Shown: positions 1-10,547 of the stretch, in pieces
Numbering within the stretch: the stretch's first letter is position 1
Layout: each line of letters opens with the position of its first letter
Assembly (NCBI RefSeq): GCF_051014685.1
Contig: NC_135052.1
Coordinates: 5,671,105-5,735,104 of the forward strand
DNA from: Ptiloglossa arizonensis
Taxonomy: Eukaryota; Arthropoda; Insecta; Hymenoptera; Colletidae
Direction of reading: 5' to 3'
DNA: 64,000 nucleotides
Program-made: the position numbers and the translations under genes
Notes under the pieces: generated by a model
Seen by the model: only the letters and a program-made list of their open reading frames with translations
The model's database searches: none
What the model was told of the DNA's origin: nothing

Positions 1-21
1 TAAGGTATCGACTAGAGGTGA

Positions 22-26
<5 letters not shown>

Positions 27-80
<54 letters not shown>
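27..80. repeat. (CT)n microsatellite
   Basis: Uninterrupted CT dinucleotides, about 27 units. An ATT trinucleotide run follows at 179-199 and T-rich runs at 228-262. Confidence 0.95.
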
Positions 81-84
<4 letters not shown>

Positions 85-1484
85 GCCCGTTTGTCTGTCT
101 CTAAGTCGAAGCAAAAAACTATCGCTGTTCTCTCGGCCGAATTAAAAGAATTCTACGCGAGTTCGAGTCAAAGTTTTGTTATTATTATTATTATTATTTC
201 TCATTAATTACTCTCGATTCGTTTTGTTCTTTTTTTTTTCTGTTTTTTTTTTGTTTTCTTTTTGTTTCTCTCGTCGTCGTTGAACGATCGTCCGTCCCGA
301 TTTCGAGAAAAGGATATCCTCGGGACAGATACGCCGATTTACGAGTTTTTTCTCGCCAGAGTGGACATGCGGAGTTCTTACGCTTCTCGTGGGGGTGGGT
401 ATTGGGGGCCCGGGAGGAGTCAGCGCAAAAATTAAGGCCCCAGGGCTCTTTTTCTCTCACATTCTCCCTCATTCACTCTCTCTCCTTCGAAAGTGTGTTT
501 CTTATATTTGTTCTCACGTGATAATCTCGTGACTACTCATCTCGTTCAGCTGGTTCCGCGAATGGGGGTTTATCCTGTGCGTACCGCGTTCGCAAGGACA
601 TTCAACGACTGTTTCAACCCGCCCATCGTTTGCGGAATTCCTGTTGGAAAAAATTCTGGTCAAAGTCTCGGGTGGCTACTCGTTCCTCTGCTTACAACAA
701 ATTCGATACTCTAAACTCTGTAAATAAATCGGACAGGAAGCCATTACTGAGTCACAACGATCTCGCTAGGCGAGGACACTACGTAACTAACGAGTACCTA
801 CTCGAAACGATCGCACCGAACGAGCTGATCTAATCGAAACGATACGATGACGGCGATCTACGAATTGTTACGCGATGAGATGATTCGTTGTCGTTTTGGA
901 AAAACAACGACGCTACTTAAAGGAAAACGCTAATTCGCTACGCTTTACTTTTTCCAAAGCTCGTACACGTCGTCGGAAAAGAAATACGTACCGAAGAACG
1001 TTCGAAGGGTATCGTACGTAGCGTGCACGCGCGAGCATGGCGCAATTATGTTACAGTTATCATTCATCTCTGTTACTACCGATTCAACAATGTACAAATA
1101 AATGATGAGATTTGCGAGAAGAAAAATGCGAAAATCTTGTCACTATCGGGTCGCCCGCGATCATCGACAATTCGAACGCGGACCCGAGTACAACGAAAAG
1201 GGTTGGTTTTGCGTTTCACATTTTTCCACAAATATCTCGCACAAAAATGAACAAATTCGATTCGTACGAATCCTACTTAAAGACCTTCCGTATACTTTGA
1301 ACAACAAAAGAACTATCCCAACTACGAGACTACTATCGGAAACATTACATCGAACAAAGTAGCGTGCACGCTTTCAACGACTATCGAAATCACTGGCGTA
1401 AAATGCAGCACAGTTTACGAGAACGACTGCGCACAACCCAACATCTGCGACGAAAAGAAAAATGAAACAAAGTTCCGTGGCACT
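81..1484. other. Flanking DNA without recognisable gene
   Basis: Apart from the ATT run and T-runs I see no exon, RNA gene or transposon here. Short open frames are scattered and unlike any protein I know. Confidence 0.5.
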
Positions 1485-2360
1485 TTCGGTAGCGTACGGT
1501 AGCGTGTTCGCTACCGACATCGAAACCAAACGAATCCAAGTATTGTACTACCGAATTGTCAGTAATGTATTCGCTACCGAACATAAACAGAAAAGGAAAC
1601 AAAATCATTTCGAACATTCGGTAGCGTACGGTGGCGTGTTCGCTACCGACATCGAAAGCAAACGAATCCAAGTATTGTACTACCGAATTGTCAGTAATGT
1701 ATTCGCTACCGAACATAAACAGAAAAGGAAACAAAAGCATTTCGAACCTTCGGTAGCGTACGGTGGCGTGTTCGCTACCGACATCGAAAGGAAACGAATC
1801 CAAGTATTATACTACCGAATTGTTATGTATTCGCTACCGAACATAAACAGAAAAGGAAACAAAATCATTTCGAACCTTCGGTAGCGTACGGTAGCGTGTT
1901 CGCTACCGACGAAGGAAGGAATAGAATGAAAATTTTGCCCAATTATTGGTAGCGTGTTCGCTACTTAAATCTAAGAAGAAAATGAAACAAAATTCTTTGA
2001 AACCTTCGGTAGCGTAACGATAAGGGAAACAACGAAAGTTCGCCCGATTTTCGGTAGCGTGATCGCTACAAAAGAAAAGTAAAGAAAATTCTCCGTAACC
2101 TTCGGTAACGCGCGGCAGCTAATTCGCTACCGACGACGAAAAGGTGAAAATGATAAATGTTATGGATCTACGGTGGCGCAAGGTAACGTACTCGCTACCC
2201 TGTATGCGATATCTAGCGTAACAGCTCGCGCAGGGGTAACGTAATCCGATTCGTTCAACCTTGTTACGGGTAGCGACAGGAAAGAAACCCCACTAACAAA
2301 CCAGAGCGACATCTCGCTAAGGTAGCATAAGCACTTCGTACGTTCAGTAGCGTACCAGAA
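1485..2360. repeat. 132-bp satellite with palindromic core, decaying to the right
   Basis: Units start at 1485, 1617 and 1749 (exactly 132 bp apart) and 1877 (128 bp, one 4-bp deletion). Further right only the core survives, at about 1948, 2052 and 2170. The core GGTAGCGTGTTCGCTACC is a 7-bp perfect inverted repeat around four bases. Because 132 is divisible by three, both strands stay open and give 44-residue repeated peptides; these are not credible proteins. Confidence 0.93.
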
Positions 2361-2907
2361 GGCGACCCCACTAAAGAGCAGTGGTGCGCAGGTGGGGACA
2401 GCGCTGTAGCGACAGGCCCCGGGGCCCCAGCTCCTAAATGGCGTTCAATGCACGCGGGTCTTGCTGCTGGCGACGCCTCGATGCGCTGCCATAATCGACG
2501 CCACCAACGTACGATTCCTCCTCGGTGCCGTAGTCGTGTTCACCGCGATCGCCCCGATCACGATCCATCCTCTCGAGTCTCGATCTTCTTGTTCCCTCGC
2601 TCACGTGTCCGCCGCTGTACGAGCCCGATCCTAGAGTTCATGGAAAACGAGATTGTAATTTCGTAATTAATTTCGCACGATTTTCGGGCCTGAATTTCCG
2701 TAACGTTACGATACTCTCGAGACTTCGAAGCCACGAATACGGGGTTCTGGTTACAGAAATCTAGGCACGGTTCGAGTCGTGTAAAATTCGAAAGGGTTTC
2801 GTTGCTTCGTATATCGGAGTTACGTTTCGACTCGTTTCCGGTCAGTCTGTTCTACACTCCGAACTGCTACGATCGGAATAAAATTATTTGGTGGCTCGTG
2901 GATGTAA
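2361..2907. other. Flanking DNA, nothing recognised
   Basis: Mixed composition, C-rich around 2400-2440, no exon or repeat that I can identify. Confidence 0.45.
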
Positions 2908-3120
2908 TAGGTCGCTCGATAAGTTTTGTCGTTCGATAAGAAACGGAGCTATCAGATTCGTCGTTTTATTTTTTCAAAGATGAATACTACTGTTCGATGA
3001 ATACGTGCGAAGTTTCGTGTAGATTCGTCGACTAGTTTGTGTATTTACAGTTGTTCATAGTTGAAGCGTCGTAGTATCTTTTTTACAATGGAAAAACGAC
3101 GAAACTTATCGAACAACCTA
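2908..3120 (+). mobile_element. 213-bp mariner-type MITE, copy 1
   Basis: Terminal inverted repeats of about 24 bp, beginning TAGGTCGCTCGATAAG on the left and TAGGTTGTTCGATAAG (reverse) on the right, with three mismatches. TA at the ends fits Tc1/mariner TA target sites. No coding capacity. The same element occurs in reverse orientation at 60415-60627 with identical length. Confidence 0.85.
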
Positions 3121-3840
3121 GTGTATACGACCTGTCGTTAATCCAATTGCATTTTTAGGCTACGCAATGTTGCTTCTCTGTTTCGATTTGTTCCGATTTA
3201 GCAAGTTGGTGTTAAATTGGTGCTCACGACCTGCCATCTTTTTTTTTTTAGATTCAAGTTTCGATCGTCAGTCGACAGACAGCGTGGAAAGATGTCACGC
3301 TGATGTCGAACTCAATTTGAAAAACGACAATCGATGTCTGAATTATTTTTCAATTGAACAGTAACCAAGTTCCTTTCGAATTTTAGTCTCTCAGGCTCGA
3401 CGAAGTAAATGTACCCTTTGACTTCGTATATACGTGACTTTTCAAATGGAATTCATGCGATCCGAATAAAATCTTACAACGTTGAACCTGGGAACCACCG
3501 AATCTCGCTGGTGTCACTCAAAACTATATTATAAGAAAGAATGTTACTCTGATTACAGTTAATTGTCACTGCTAAACGGTAAGGATGAGATCAATCCACC
3601 TACGTGTCACATCTAGAAACACTGAAAACACCTCACACTACTCACAGTGCATGCAAGCTAGCTATGCAAAAACAACAAAAAAAATTAAGAAAGTAACAGA
3701 GACACGTTTGCAAAGACTCCGACGTTCGAGCTACCATTGCGCAGGAGCGCAGAAATCGAGAAGTAGAAGAGTGAATGAAAACCCGCCAGAAATCTTCCTC
3801 GGTGAACTTGCTTCTCGCGAAGAAAGAGAGAAAGAAACAA
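3121..3840. other. Flanking DNA, nothing recognised
   Basis: No exon, repeat or RNA gene identified between the MITE and the AT repeat. Confidence 0.45.
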
Positions 3841-4002
3841 AAAATATATACATATACATATAACATACATATATATAATATATATAATATACACAATATA
3901 TATAATATATGTAATATATATATATAATATATATAATATACACAATATATATAATATATGTAATATATATATATATATATATAATATATATAATATATAC
4001 AT
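3841..4002. repeat. AT-rich compound microsatellite
   Basis: ATATAA/ATATAC mixture in which a segment of about 65 bp is repeated twice nearly exactly, then a pure TA run. It opens long Tyr/Ile-rich frames on the minus strand that are not proteins. Confidence 0.93.
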
Positions 4003-4743
4003 AAAAATGTCGCGAAACGGGACTCGCGGTTAAGGGGCACAAAAAAACAAGCCAATGTCCCAAAAGAAGGATTTCGAAAATCTGTAATGACTAGACGAAC
4101 CTGTTCAAAGGCACGGGATCTATCTGGTTCGATCCGAAACTTCTGTCCTCTCGACTCACGCGACCACACGTCGTTAATCTCTAACACGTTAAGCTACTCT
4201 ATCAACCTATTCTATGTGAGAGGGGTTGGTGAAGGGCTAGCGAGACAGAAAACAAAACAAAAAAGAAAAAAACTGTAAAAATTGTGAAAGAAAAATTAGG
4301 GGGTTGTAATGAGAAACAAGGTTTCAACGAAACAGAAAGATCACCCGATGGTTGGCGTTGACACGTGAAAGAAGTAGATGGAAGCTTTTAAGGTGTTTCG
4401 TGGAGTTGGTGGTAATGGTGGTGGTGGACGAGGTTTGGGCGAAGGGGGGGCAAAAAAATTAACCAGAAACATATAAATCCTTCTCTTTGGGCAAGAGAAA
4501 CAGGTAGGTCCCGTTCACCGGGCCCATGCACCAAACCCGTCTGTACTTACTACGCGCTCTCATAAAGGAGGTTTCCCTATTACACAGTCTCTAATTCTCT
4601 CAATCGCAATCCCCGTAATAAGAGATTCGGGGGAGGACGACTGTACAATTCACCCGGTCTACGCCGTAAAATCTCATCCGCGATGAGGAGGAAGTGGAAG
4701 AGGTCGGTCGTTCTAGGCCGACCGTCGTCGTGCGCGAGCTTTC
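4003..4743 (-). other. Possible 3' UTR downstream of the candidate stop
   Basis: Follows the candidate stop codon on the minus strand. The first 250 bases (4500-4743) are mixed-composition and look denser than the flank; toward 4,250-4,450 there are homopolymer and G/T-rich runs. I did not find a clear AATAAA on the minus strand here, so the transcript end is not fixed. Confidence 0.2.
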
Positions 4744-4838
4744 TTAACTCGACTCTTTGGGCTTGCCCTCGTCACCCCGACCATAGGTGAATTGGCCCTG
4801 TTTTCGGATGACTCCCGTGGCAGCCACCGCCTCCACGG
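4744..4838 (-). CDS. Ca-beta: Candidate terminal exon of Ca-beta (residues 437-467 and stop)
   Basis: The frame ends GQFTYGRGDEGKPKESS and TAA. Codons are GC-rich at third positions, unlike surrounding DNA. With an acceptor at AAAAG just right of 4838 the phase (one base carried in) fits the microexon at 7690. That acceptor is only moderate. A second, weaker acceptor at 4797 (AACAG) would need another exon to fix the phase. I do not recognise this tail from memory, and one or more further exons may lie between 4,839 and 7,689. It could also be the last exon of a longer tail or of another minus-strand gene. Confidence 0.38.
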
Positions 4839-5098
4839 CTTTTACACGTAAACAAAGAGAACATCGGAGTCAGAGCTCGTTGCCAATCGTACGTGGACCT
4901 GACATTTCGTCACGTTTCGTTCCCGTTTCGTTTCTGCCCGATACTTTCTCGTTGAGGATACCTAGTCGTGTTCTCGTTACACTCGCGAACGAATGGAACG
5001 TACCGCGAACGAATGGAATGGAAGACAATGGGACGGGGTGTCTTTGGATGGATGTATAAACGCACCGTCCCCGTTTAGGGGGCGCTTGTTTTTCTTCA

Positions 5099-5113
5099 CG
5101 CGCGCGCGCGCGC
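5099..5113. repeat. (CG)7 run
   Basis: Uninterrupted alternating C and G, 15 bp, able to adopt Z-DNA in principle. Confidence 0.9.
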
Positions 5114-5289
5114 AACAGCTGTGAAGTTAGTCCTGCGTAGCACGGGAACACGTGTGGATTTAACGAGTTCGACGGCTCAGCTGATAACAACGCGAGCAAA
5201 ACGATTCCGTCTTTGCGAAAAATCGTACCGATCTTACAAACGACGCGATAGTCGTTCACCCGTAATTTCTTACTCGATAAAAGTTTCAC

Positions 5290-5383
5290 CGTTGGTAAGT
5301 CGATTTCGTTACGTATTAATTCTCTAATAAGTTGTACACGGTGTAAAGAAATGTTTAACCGATACGTTACATTTGGACCAACG
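5290..5383. mobile_element. 94-bp short inverted-terminal element, copy A
   Basis: Begins CGTTGGTAAG and ends GGACCAACG, so the outer seven bases (CGTTGGT) are inverted repeats. Same length as copy B 1.2 kb away with only about two mismatches. No coding capacity. Looks like a tiny MITE. Confidence 0.75.
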
Positions 5384-6481
5384 TGGAGAGCAAAACGTTC
5401 GATACTCCTCGAAAGAAGGAACGATCGCGGAACATCCCAAATGAAACGAATCAACGCTACGCGGATCTTTCGATTCAGATTCAATCCGCGAGTATTTCAC
5501 CCTACCGGTCGATCGTCAACGCGTTTACGAATTTAATGCACAATAATCGTCAAGGGGACGGGATTTCCTCCAGGTAACTCTTCGTCCACGGCGATCATCC
5601 GAGATCGATAATATACTCTGCAACAACGACTTTCGGTGAATTAAGAATCGGTCACAGCTAGTCGGGCAAATCCACTCGTGTCAGGGTAGTAGAGAGCGCA
5701 GCGTGCACGTGGGTAAGCTGCGGATGAAGTGTAACGGACGGTAATTGAGAAATGAGGTGAAACGTAGACAGAGAGAGAGTGTGTAGAACAAGGTGGTTCG
5801 GTTTTCGTTTGCTTACGGGGGGAGAGCGCGGAAAAAATAAAAAGAAGAGAAAAAACAATAGGGGGGGAAATGAACAAAGAAAACAAGATGAAAGATGTTT
5901 TGAAACTAACGAGAGCAAGCGCGCCATTGTCTCGCTGCGGTTGATGCGAGTTTCCCGTTCCGTACATTGTCGCTGAAAAGAAATTCAATGTAAAAAGGCT
6001 TCTTGCGCGAGTCCATCACGAGCGTTCGATCCCCCGGTTCGTTCGGTTTCTTGTCGCTCGTGTTTCGCCGATGACTCGAAGACTGCTAGTATACAATCTA
6101 CCAGCTCGCGGGGAACGCGAACTATTTCCTTTCGGGACGATCCGAATAGTGGCGAGACGGGGGTGCAGTATTTACAACGGAGAACAATCATTCACGAGAG
6201 TTGTTCGATAATCGCGAAACGAACTTGGAAAAATATTACTTTTCGCGTTTGGCACCGCGATGTCCAGTCTGTGGACCACTCGTGTGCCTACTTTCCCACA
6301 CACTGTACCTATCTACTGTGTGTTCGCTCGATGACACACGAAACGACACACGAGCGGCCCTCGTTCTTCTTTTCTCGCCATTGTTCACTTCTCGCTCGTT
6401 CTCTTCCTTCGTCACTCGCTTTAGTTGGTACGTGACCTCTCCGGTAAATAGTACGTTAATTACTACAAATAATAGGTTGCT

Positions 6482-6575
6482 CGTTGGTAAGTCGATTTCG
6501 TTACGTATTAATTTTCTAATAAGTTGTACACGGTGTAAAGAAATTTTTAACCGATACGTTACATTTGGACCAACG
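6482..6575. mobile_element. 94-bp short inverted-terminal element, copy B
   Basis: Same orientation and length as copy A. The word AATAATAGG lies on both sides (about 6465 and 6576), which could be a target duplication or a local repeat. Confidence 0.75.
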
Positions 6576-6611
6576 AATAATAGGTTTTCTCGTGCTCAAC
6601 GGTGCTGTACC

Positions 6612-6651
6612 GTTCGATAAGTTTCATCGAACGACGAAACTTATCGACAAC
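6612..6651. repeat. Collapsed MITE ends (palindrome)
   Basis: GTTCGATAAGTTTC is followed after a few bases by its near-perfect inverse GACGAAACTTATCGACAAC. These are the terminal repeats of the 213-bp MITE with the interior lost. Confidence 0.6.
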
Positions 6652-6754
6652 CCTGTAGCTACAATACCTAGAAACGGTAAGTTAATCTACAATTACATCC
6701 GCATTCCTCTCGCGTGCCATCAAGTAACGCGCGCAGAGTAGGTACTGAGCGAGC

Positions 6755-6910
6755 TGAAAAGTTGACTTCTGGAAAGAATTGCGAATCGTACGATACTTTG
6801 GTCGATCTTCGAAGACTCGCGAGCGAGAAAAAATTCCGCGACACTGTCCATATTCCTGTTACGTACGGTACTGTGTATACCTTGGTCCAAGAGTCATCTT
6901 TTCAGCCCCT
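6755..6910 (+). repeat. Dispersed monomer related to the 181-bp satellite
   Basis: Shares, in order, the blocks CTGGAAA...GCGAATC, GTCGATCTTCGAAGA, GCGACACTGTC and CAAGAGTCATCTTTTCAG with the satellite at 24.1-25.15 kb, at clearly diverged identity. A single copy 17 kb from the array. Confidence 0.65.
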
Positions 6911-7689
6911 AAATACACGTTGTCGGTGGAACCGCGCAACGAGCCTCTTCGTCGCAAAGAAGTCCGTAAATACTACGCGCAACGTGTACGTCATTGTCGC
7001 GTTTAGGCGAAAGTGAAACAACTCCAGAGATCTCTCGCGTGGCCTCGCTTGGTTAGCACCGATTCGAGACGTTGTATCGTCCGGACCACCGTCGTTGGAT
7101 CTCCGAAATTCGCAAAAAACTCGGGCTGGAAAAATTCAACGAAAATAGAAACGAGTTACGGGGAAGTTGATCTCTACTGCTAACACCAAGTTTGCTGTTA
7201 AAAAAAAAGAAAAGAAAAAAGAATCGTTTAGAAACAGACCTCGTCCTTATCGAACAACTCTCGCCCGATGTTTTTGCAATGCGCATACGAGGAAGAACGT
7301 GCAGCACGTCGAATGTATCGCAATAATTCACAGGCTGTGTATAGGTTGCATAGCCACTAGCAGTCTTTCCCGAATAGTAAATGCCTCTACCGTCTAACAC
7401 GAATCCATGCAACGACTACGTGCAAACTAATGATACAAGGAGCACTACAGGCGTGTTTCATTACTAGCTTCGAATGTCGCCGACACTCGAGAGAAATGAC
7501 TCCGAAACGAACGGATCCGATTTGCGCGGTGTACGTGTCACGTGTGAAGCAGATCATCCCGAAATGTTCGGTACGTTTTGACTGAAGATTTTGCGATTGT
7601 TCAAGCGAGTAACGGAACACAGGCTGCGCGACGGTGAGCTTAGAAAGAACGTGTGTAGTATGTTGCGCTCGAGGAAAAGGTTGGGTTAC

Positions 7690-7728
7690 CTCTTGGCTCG
7701 TGGCCGTAGTAACTCTCATGATGGGCAC
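7690..7728 (-). CDS. Ca-beta: Ca-beta C-terminal microexon (residues 424-436)
   Basis: A 39-bp exon with an excellent pyrimidine tract and TTCAG acceptor and a GAG|GTAACC donor. In the frame demanded by the preceding exon it reads GAHHESYYGHEPR, a His/Tyr-rich motif of the kind found in the C-tails of arthropod beta subunits. It starts and ends in phase 1, so it can be included or skipped without a frameshift, which makes it a good cassette-exon candidate. Confidence 0.8.
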
Positions 7729-8380
7729 CTGAAGGGGCAAGAAAGAAAGTGTCGAGTGTTAGTTGACGGAATTGGGGCTCGTTAGAGTTTTCGAGTGAGC
7801 TAGAAAAACCTCGACCCAGCGCCAGACTGGGAGGAGAGGATCGTATTGAGGCTGTGAGAAGGACCGATAATCGCGGACGAGAATGAGAAAAAAATATGGC
7901 TACCGTGGGTCACGATCACCGAGTCTCGATATCTCGTTGCGAGTTTCGCTGGAAAATCTGGTACGCGCGCGTTTCCCCGCTCGAGATCCCGCTCGGCCGA
8001 TTCGTCCGTACGCGAGCGTTGCGTTAACACCGAGACGTTTCCGCTCCGATGGTATCATCCGTCGCGGACCCGTTGCCTCGATAGAATTTCAATCCAAGAG
8101 ACGCAACAATTTGCAACGTTGAACGTCCGATACCACGACCCCGAAGGACATTTTCTTTCCAAATACAAATACTCTACTCCTGACCGAAGAGAGACGTCTC
8201 GGCCCGACTCGTGGCCCCGTCACAGTGATGGTTTCGCGATCAGTGTAGGTTCTCCATCAGCGACTCCATTCTCCGCGTTAATGAAACCCACGTAGAATAT
8301 TTGTACTTCGAAACATTCAGCTACGCGATCCTCGATGAAAGTGTCCGGCCGTGACCTACGCGTCAGAATGAACGGAATAC
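7729..8380 (-). other. Ca-beta intron with open in-frame start
   Basis: The reading frame from the upstream exon stays open 53 codons beyond the donor, to TGA at 8220. The remainder shows nothing else. Confidence 0.6.
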
Positions 8381-8750
8381 CTGATGTAACGCGCGGCGTC
8401 AGCGCGTCCACGGGCGCATCGGGCGCGGGAATCGGACGCGCCACGGTGGCGATCACCGGAGGATGCGTGGCCCTCCAGTATGCCTCCAGGTACTCGGCGA
8501 CGTGCTCGCAGGCCTCTTCCAGTTGATTCTCGTCCAGTATCACGTCGAACATCTCCGGCGGACACTGGGCCAGTTTCTCGGCCGCCACCATTTGTACGTT
8601 CAGGTGTCTGATCTGCGACTTGCCCCGCGTTTTGATCAACCTTTGCAGCACCTTCGGTGACGAGATCTTCAGGTAAACGATCGTGGGCGCCAAGCTGGTC
8701 TTGGCCAGCTGCGACGGATGGTTTATAGTGTCGCAGTCCAGCACCACCAA
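8381..8750 (-). CDS. Ca-beta: Ca-beta exon, rest of GK-like domain and start of C-tail (residues 301-423)
   Basis: Starts [20 protein letters not shown] and continues through the conserved [45 protein letters not shown] and [12 protein letters not shown] blocks, closing the GK-like domain at about residue 398. A Pro/Ala-rich tail follows ([17 protein letters not shown]). Acceptor CGCAG; donor TCAG|GTATTC, ending after one base of a Gly codon. The open frame continues 53 residues into the intron to a TGA at 8220, a possible alternative end. This is the largest and most diagnostic exon in the window. Confidence 0.97.
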
Positions 8751-8826
8751 CTGCGTAAGTCAAATCGGTCATAATCGACGAACACCGACCGAGACGGGGA
8801 ACAACGATCGACGATGGATCGATTAC

Positions 8827-8992
8827 CTGCAGAGTTCTGGCGAGCTCGAAAATCCTCTCGATCTCCGCCTGTACCTCCGCCAGGCAGCTGCTCCTGCTGG
8901 TAGATCGTTCCATGATCGCTCGTTTCGTCGGATTGTTCAACAAAGATCTCTTCGCCAACGAAATGTCTGCCATTACCCTGGTGATGATTATT
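8827..8992 (-). CDS. Ca-beta: Ca-beta exon, middle of GK-like domain (residues 245-300)
   Basis: Reads [20 protein letters not shown], then [20 protein letters not shown] and [16 protein letters not shown]. Acceptor TTTCAG, donor CAG|GTAATC; 166 bp, ending at a codon boundary. The block from ITRV to ARTLQ is nearly identical in all known beta subunits. One small departure from the vertebrate pattern is an extra residue, a cysteine, in the Ser-rich turn (SSCLAEVQ). Confidence 0.97.
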
Positions 8993-9076
8993 CTGAAAAC
9001 GTGAGAACGAGGATTGTCGTCTGTGGACCACCGGGCTACCTCGCTGGAACGAAATCCCAGTGCGTTTCCCGCTCAC

Positions 9077-9213
9077 CTGCCCGCGAATCGATGCTTCAAG
9101 AAATCGAACAACGCCTTCTGCATCATATCCGTCACCTGGTAACCCTTCAGCGAAGGACCCACCAGGACGACAGGCCTCATGGATGGTACGACGTCATACG
9201 GTGTTGTCGTCTC
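9077..9213 (-). CDS. Ca-beta: Ca-beta exon, start of guanylate-kinase-like domain (residues 200-244)
   Basis: Reads [20 protein letters not shown], then [20 protein letters not shown] and HRFAG. This is the first strand, the degenerate P-loop (GPSLKGY) and the first helix of the GK-like domain. Acceptor TTCCAG, donor GCAG|GTGAGC; 137 bp, ending after two bases of the Arg codon completed by the next exon. The domain binds the channel alpha-1 subunit through a hydrophobic groove rather than acting on GMP. Confidence 0.97.
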
Positions 9214-10547
9214 CTGGAAAAAGCAACGGGCGGATCAGTCTGACCTATCTAGCGGAGACCCGTTCGCCAGGACCAGTCCCAGGATAGTCTCACTTACGTC
9301 GGACTTCGTGAGCACGGAATGCAACATTGAAAACATTGAAAACAGTTAATGGCCACGTTTGACTCGAGACATGCGACCTACCCTCCTGCACGGCCAAAGA
9401 CCTTCCCGATCGCATCGCTTCGGGCACTCTCTTCGGCTTCCAAAGGCGCTTTGGCCAGGCAGTGTGTTTGGTAACTACGATCGACTTACGCTACCAATCG
9501 CTTTCTACCAGGACTAATCTCTTCGAGCTACGAGCTAATCTACCGACATCGTGTGAACCGTTCTCGTGTCGTTATCGTACCACGACCAGCCGAAAAGATG
9601 TCGCTCGAATCGAGAAGAATGTTCCAACACGTTTAAAGACAACGTGGACGGTCGTAAAATTCTTGCGTTAACGTACGACTCGCGGTTCCAGTCAGATGAC
9701 ATCTTTCCAACTTGCCACGGTACGCGCGTACAATGGTAGTCGCGGACCCGAAAACGGTCCGCTCGAGAACGCACGATTCACGTACGGTTACCGATCGATG
9801 CTAGAAACACGCTACTCACATCGACACACTGATACACAAAGAAGAGAAACGAAGCCATTTATCCTGTCCGTTTGTTCCACGGAGCAGTCGGCCAACGGGA
9901 CTCGAAGAGAGAGATCGACTTCTCGCCGAAACGAAAGAAAACGAAACGCTCTCCTTTTCGGCGTGACAATCGCCGAAAGCTATCGCGAAATTATTACGTA
10001 AACTCTTTCTCTCTCTCTCGTCCACGGAGGAAAGTTACGAGTAGCCCGAGTGCTCGATGTACATAGGTAGGTAATTTTTTCAGCAAACACACGATGCAAA
10101 AGAGTTGGTTACAGCCGCACGCATACAGTCGCATACTCACAGAAATAAATCTGCTAGTCCTCGCGTGGCCCCACGATATTTTCTAGCACCGACAGATAAA
10201 TTTAGACTCTAAAGCCTCGACCGCGTCGCGAGCTTTATCCCGTGCTCGGAATCCCTGCCAAATTCGCGAAAAATCTTCCCATCCCTCAGCCCCGTGCCTC
10301 GACACCGCCCAGTGACCGATTATCGCGACACACCGCTACCGAGCGGGTGTACGCGGACGGATTCCTCGCTGGCGATGACAATGCGAGCAACGTGGTCGAA
10401 ACTTTACGGCATACTTCCAGCTCCCGTACTACGCTATTTAACGTAACCCTTCTCCCCCCAAAAGAGAAACCAAGCACGACGTTAGACGAAGGTGTGCACA
10501 ACGGATCAAGTAGTCGCAGCCACTGTGGACTCGTCGGGATCGTTTAC
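9214..10547 (-). other. Ca-beta intron between HOOK and GK exons
   Basis: Begins with the 13-codon open read-through from the HOOK exon. No alternative exon, repeat or RNA gene recognised in the rest. Confidence 0.6.

Larger units (their letters stand above)
4839..7689 (-). other. Last Ca-beta intron (if the terminal exon is right)
   Basis: Contains two copies of a 94-bp inverted-terminal element, a 15-bp alternating CG run at 5099-5113, a dispersed satellite monomer at 6755-6910, and a MITE-end palindrome near 6612. A small additional exon could hide here; I did not find one with matching phase. Confidence 0.4.

Noticed and set aside
1390..1884. Repeated 44-residue peptides on both strands
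   Set aside because: They follow from a 132-bp tandem unit whose length is a multiple of three; both strands being open at once argues against coding.
3642..4187. 181-codon Tyr/Ile-rich minus-strand frame
   Set aside because: Produced by the TA/TAA microsatellite.
4870..5484. 204-codon minus-strand open frame
   Set aside because: Runs straight through the 94-bp element and the CG run, with no domain or splice logic; most likely chance.
7053..7205. Exon after the strong T-rich acceptor at about 7203
   Set aside because: In the required phase it reads only a short hydrophobic stretch to a stop, with no usable donor; the T-run alone explains the acceptor score.
8683..9243. 186-codon plus-strand open frame
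   Set aside because: It lies antisense to two certain Ca-beta GK exons and the intron between them; the openness is a shadow of their codons.
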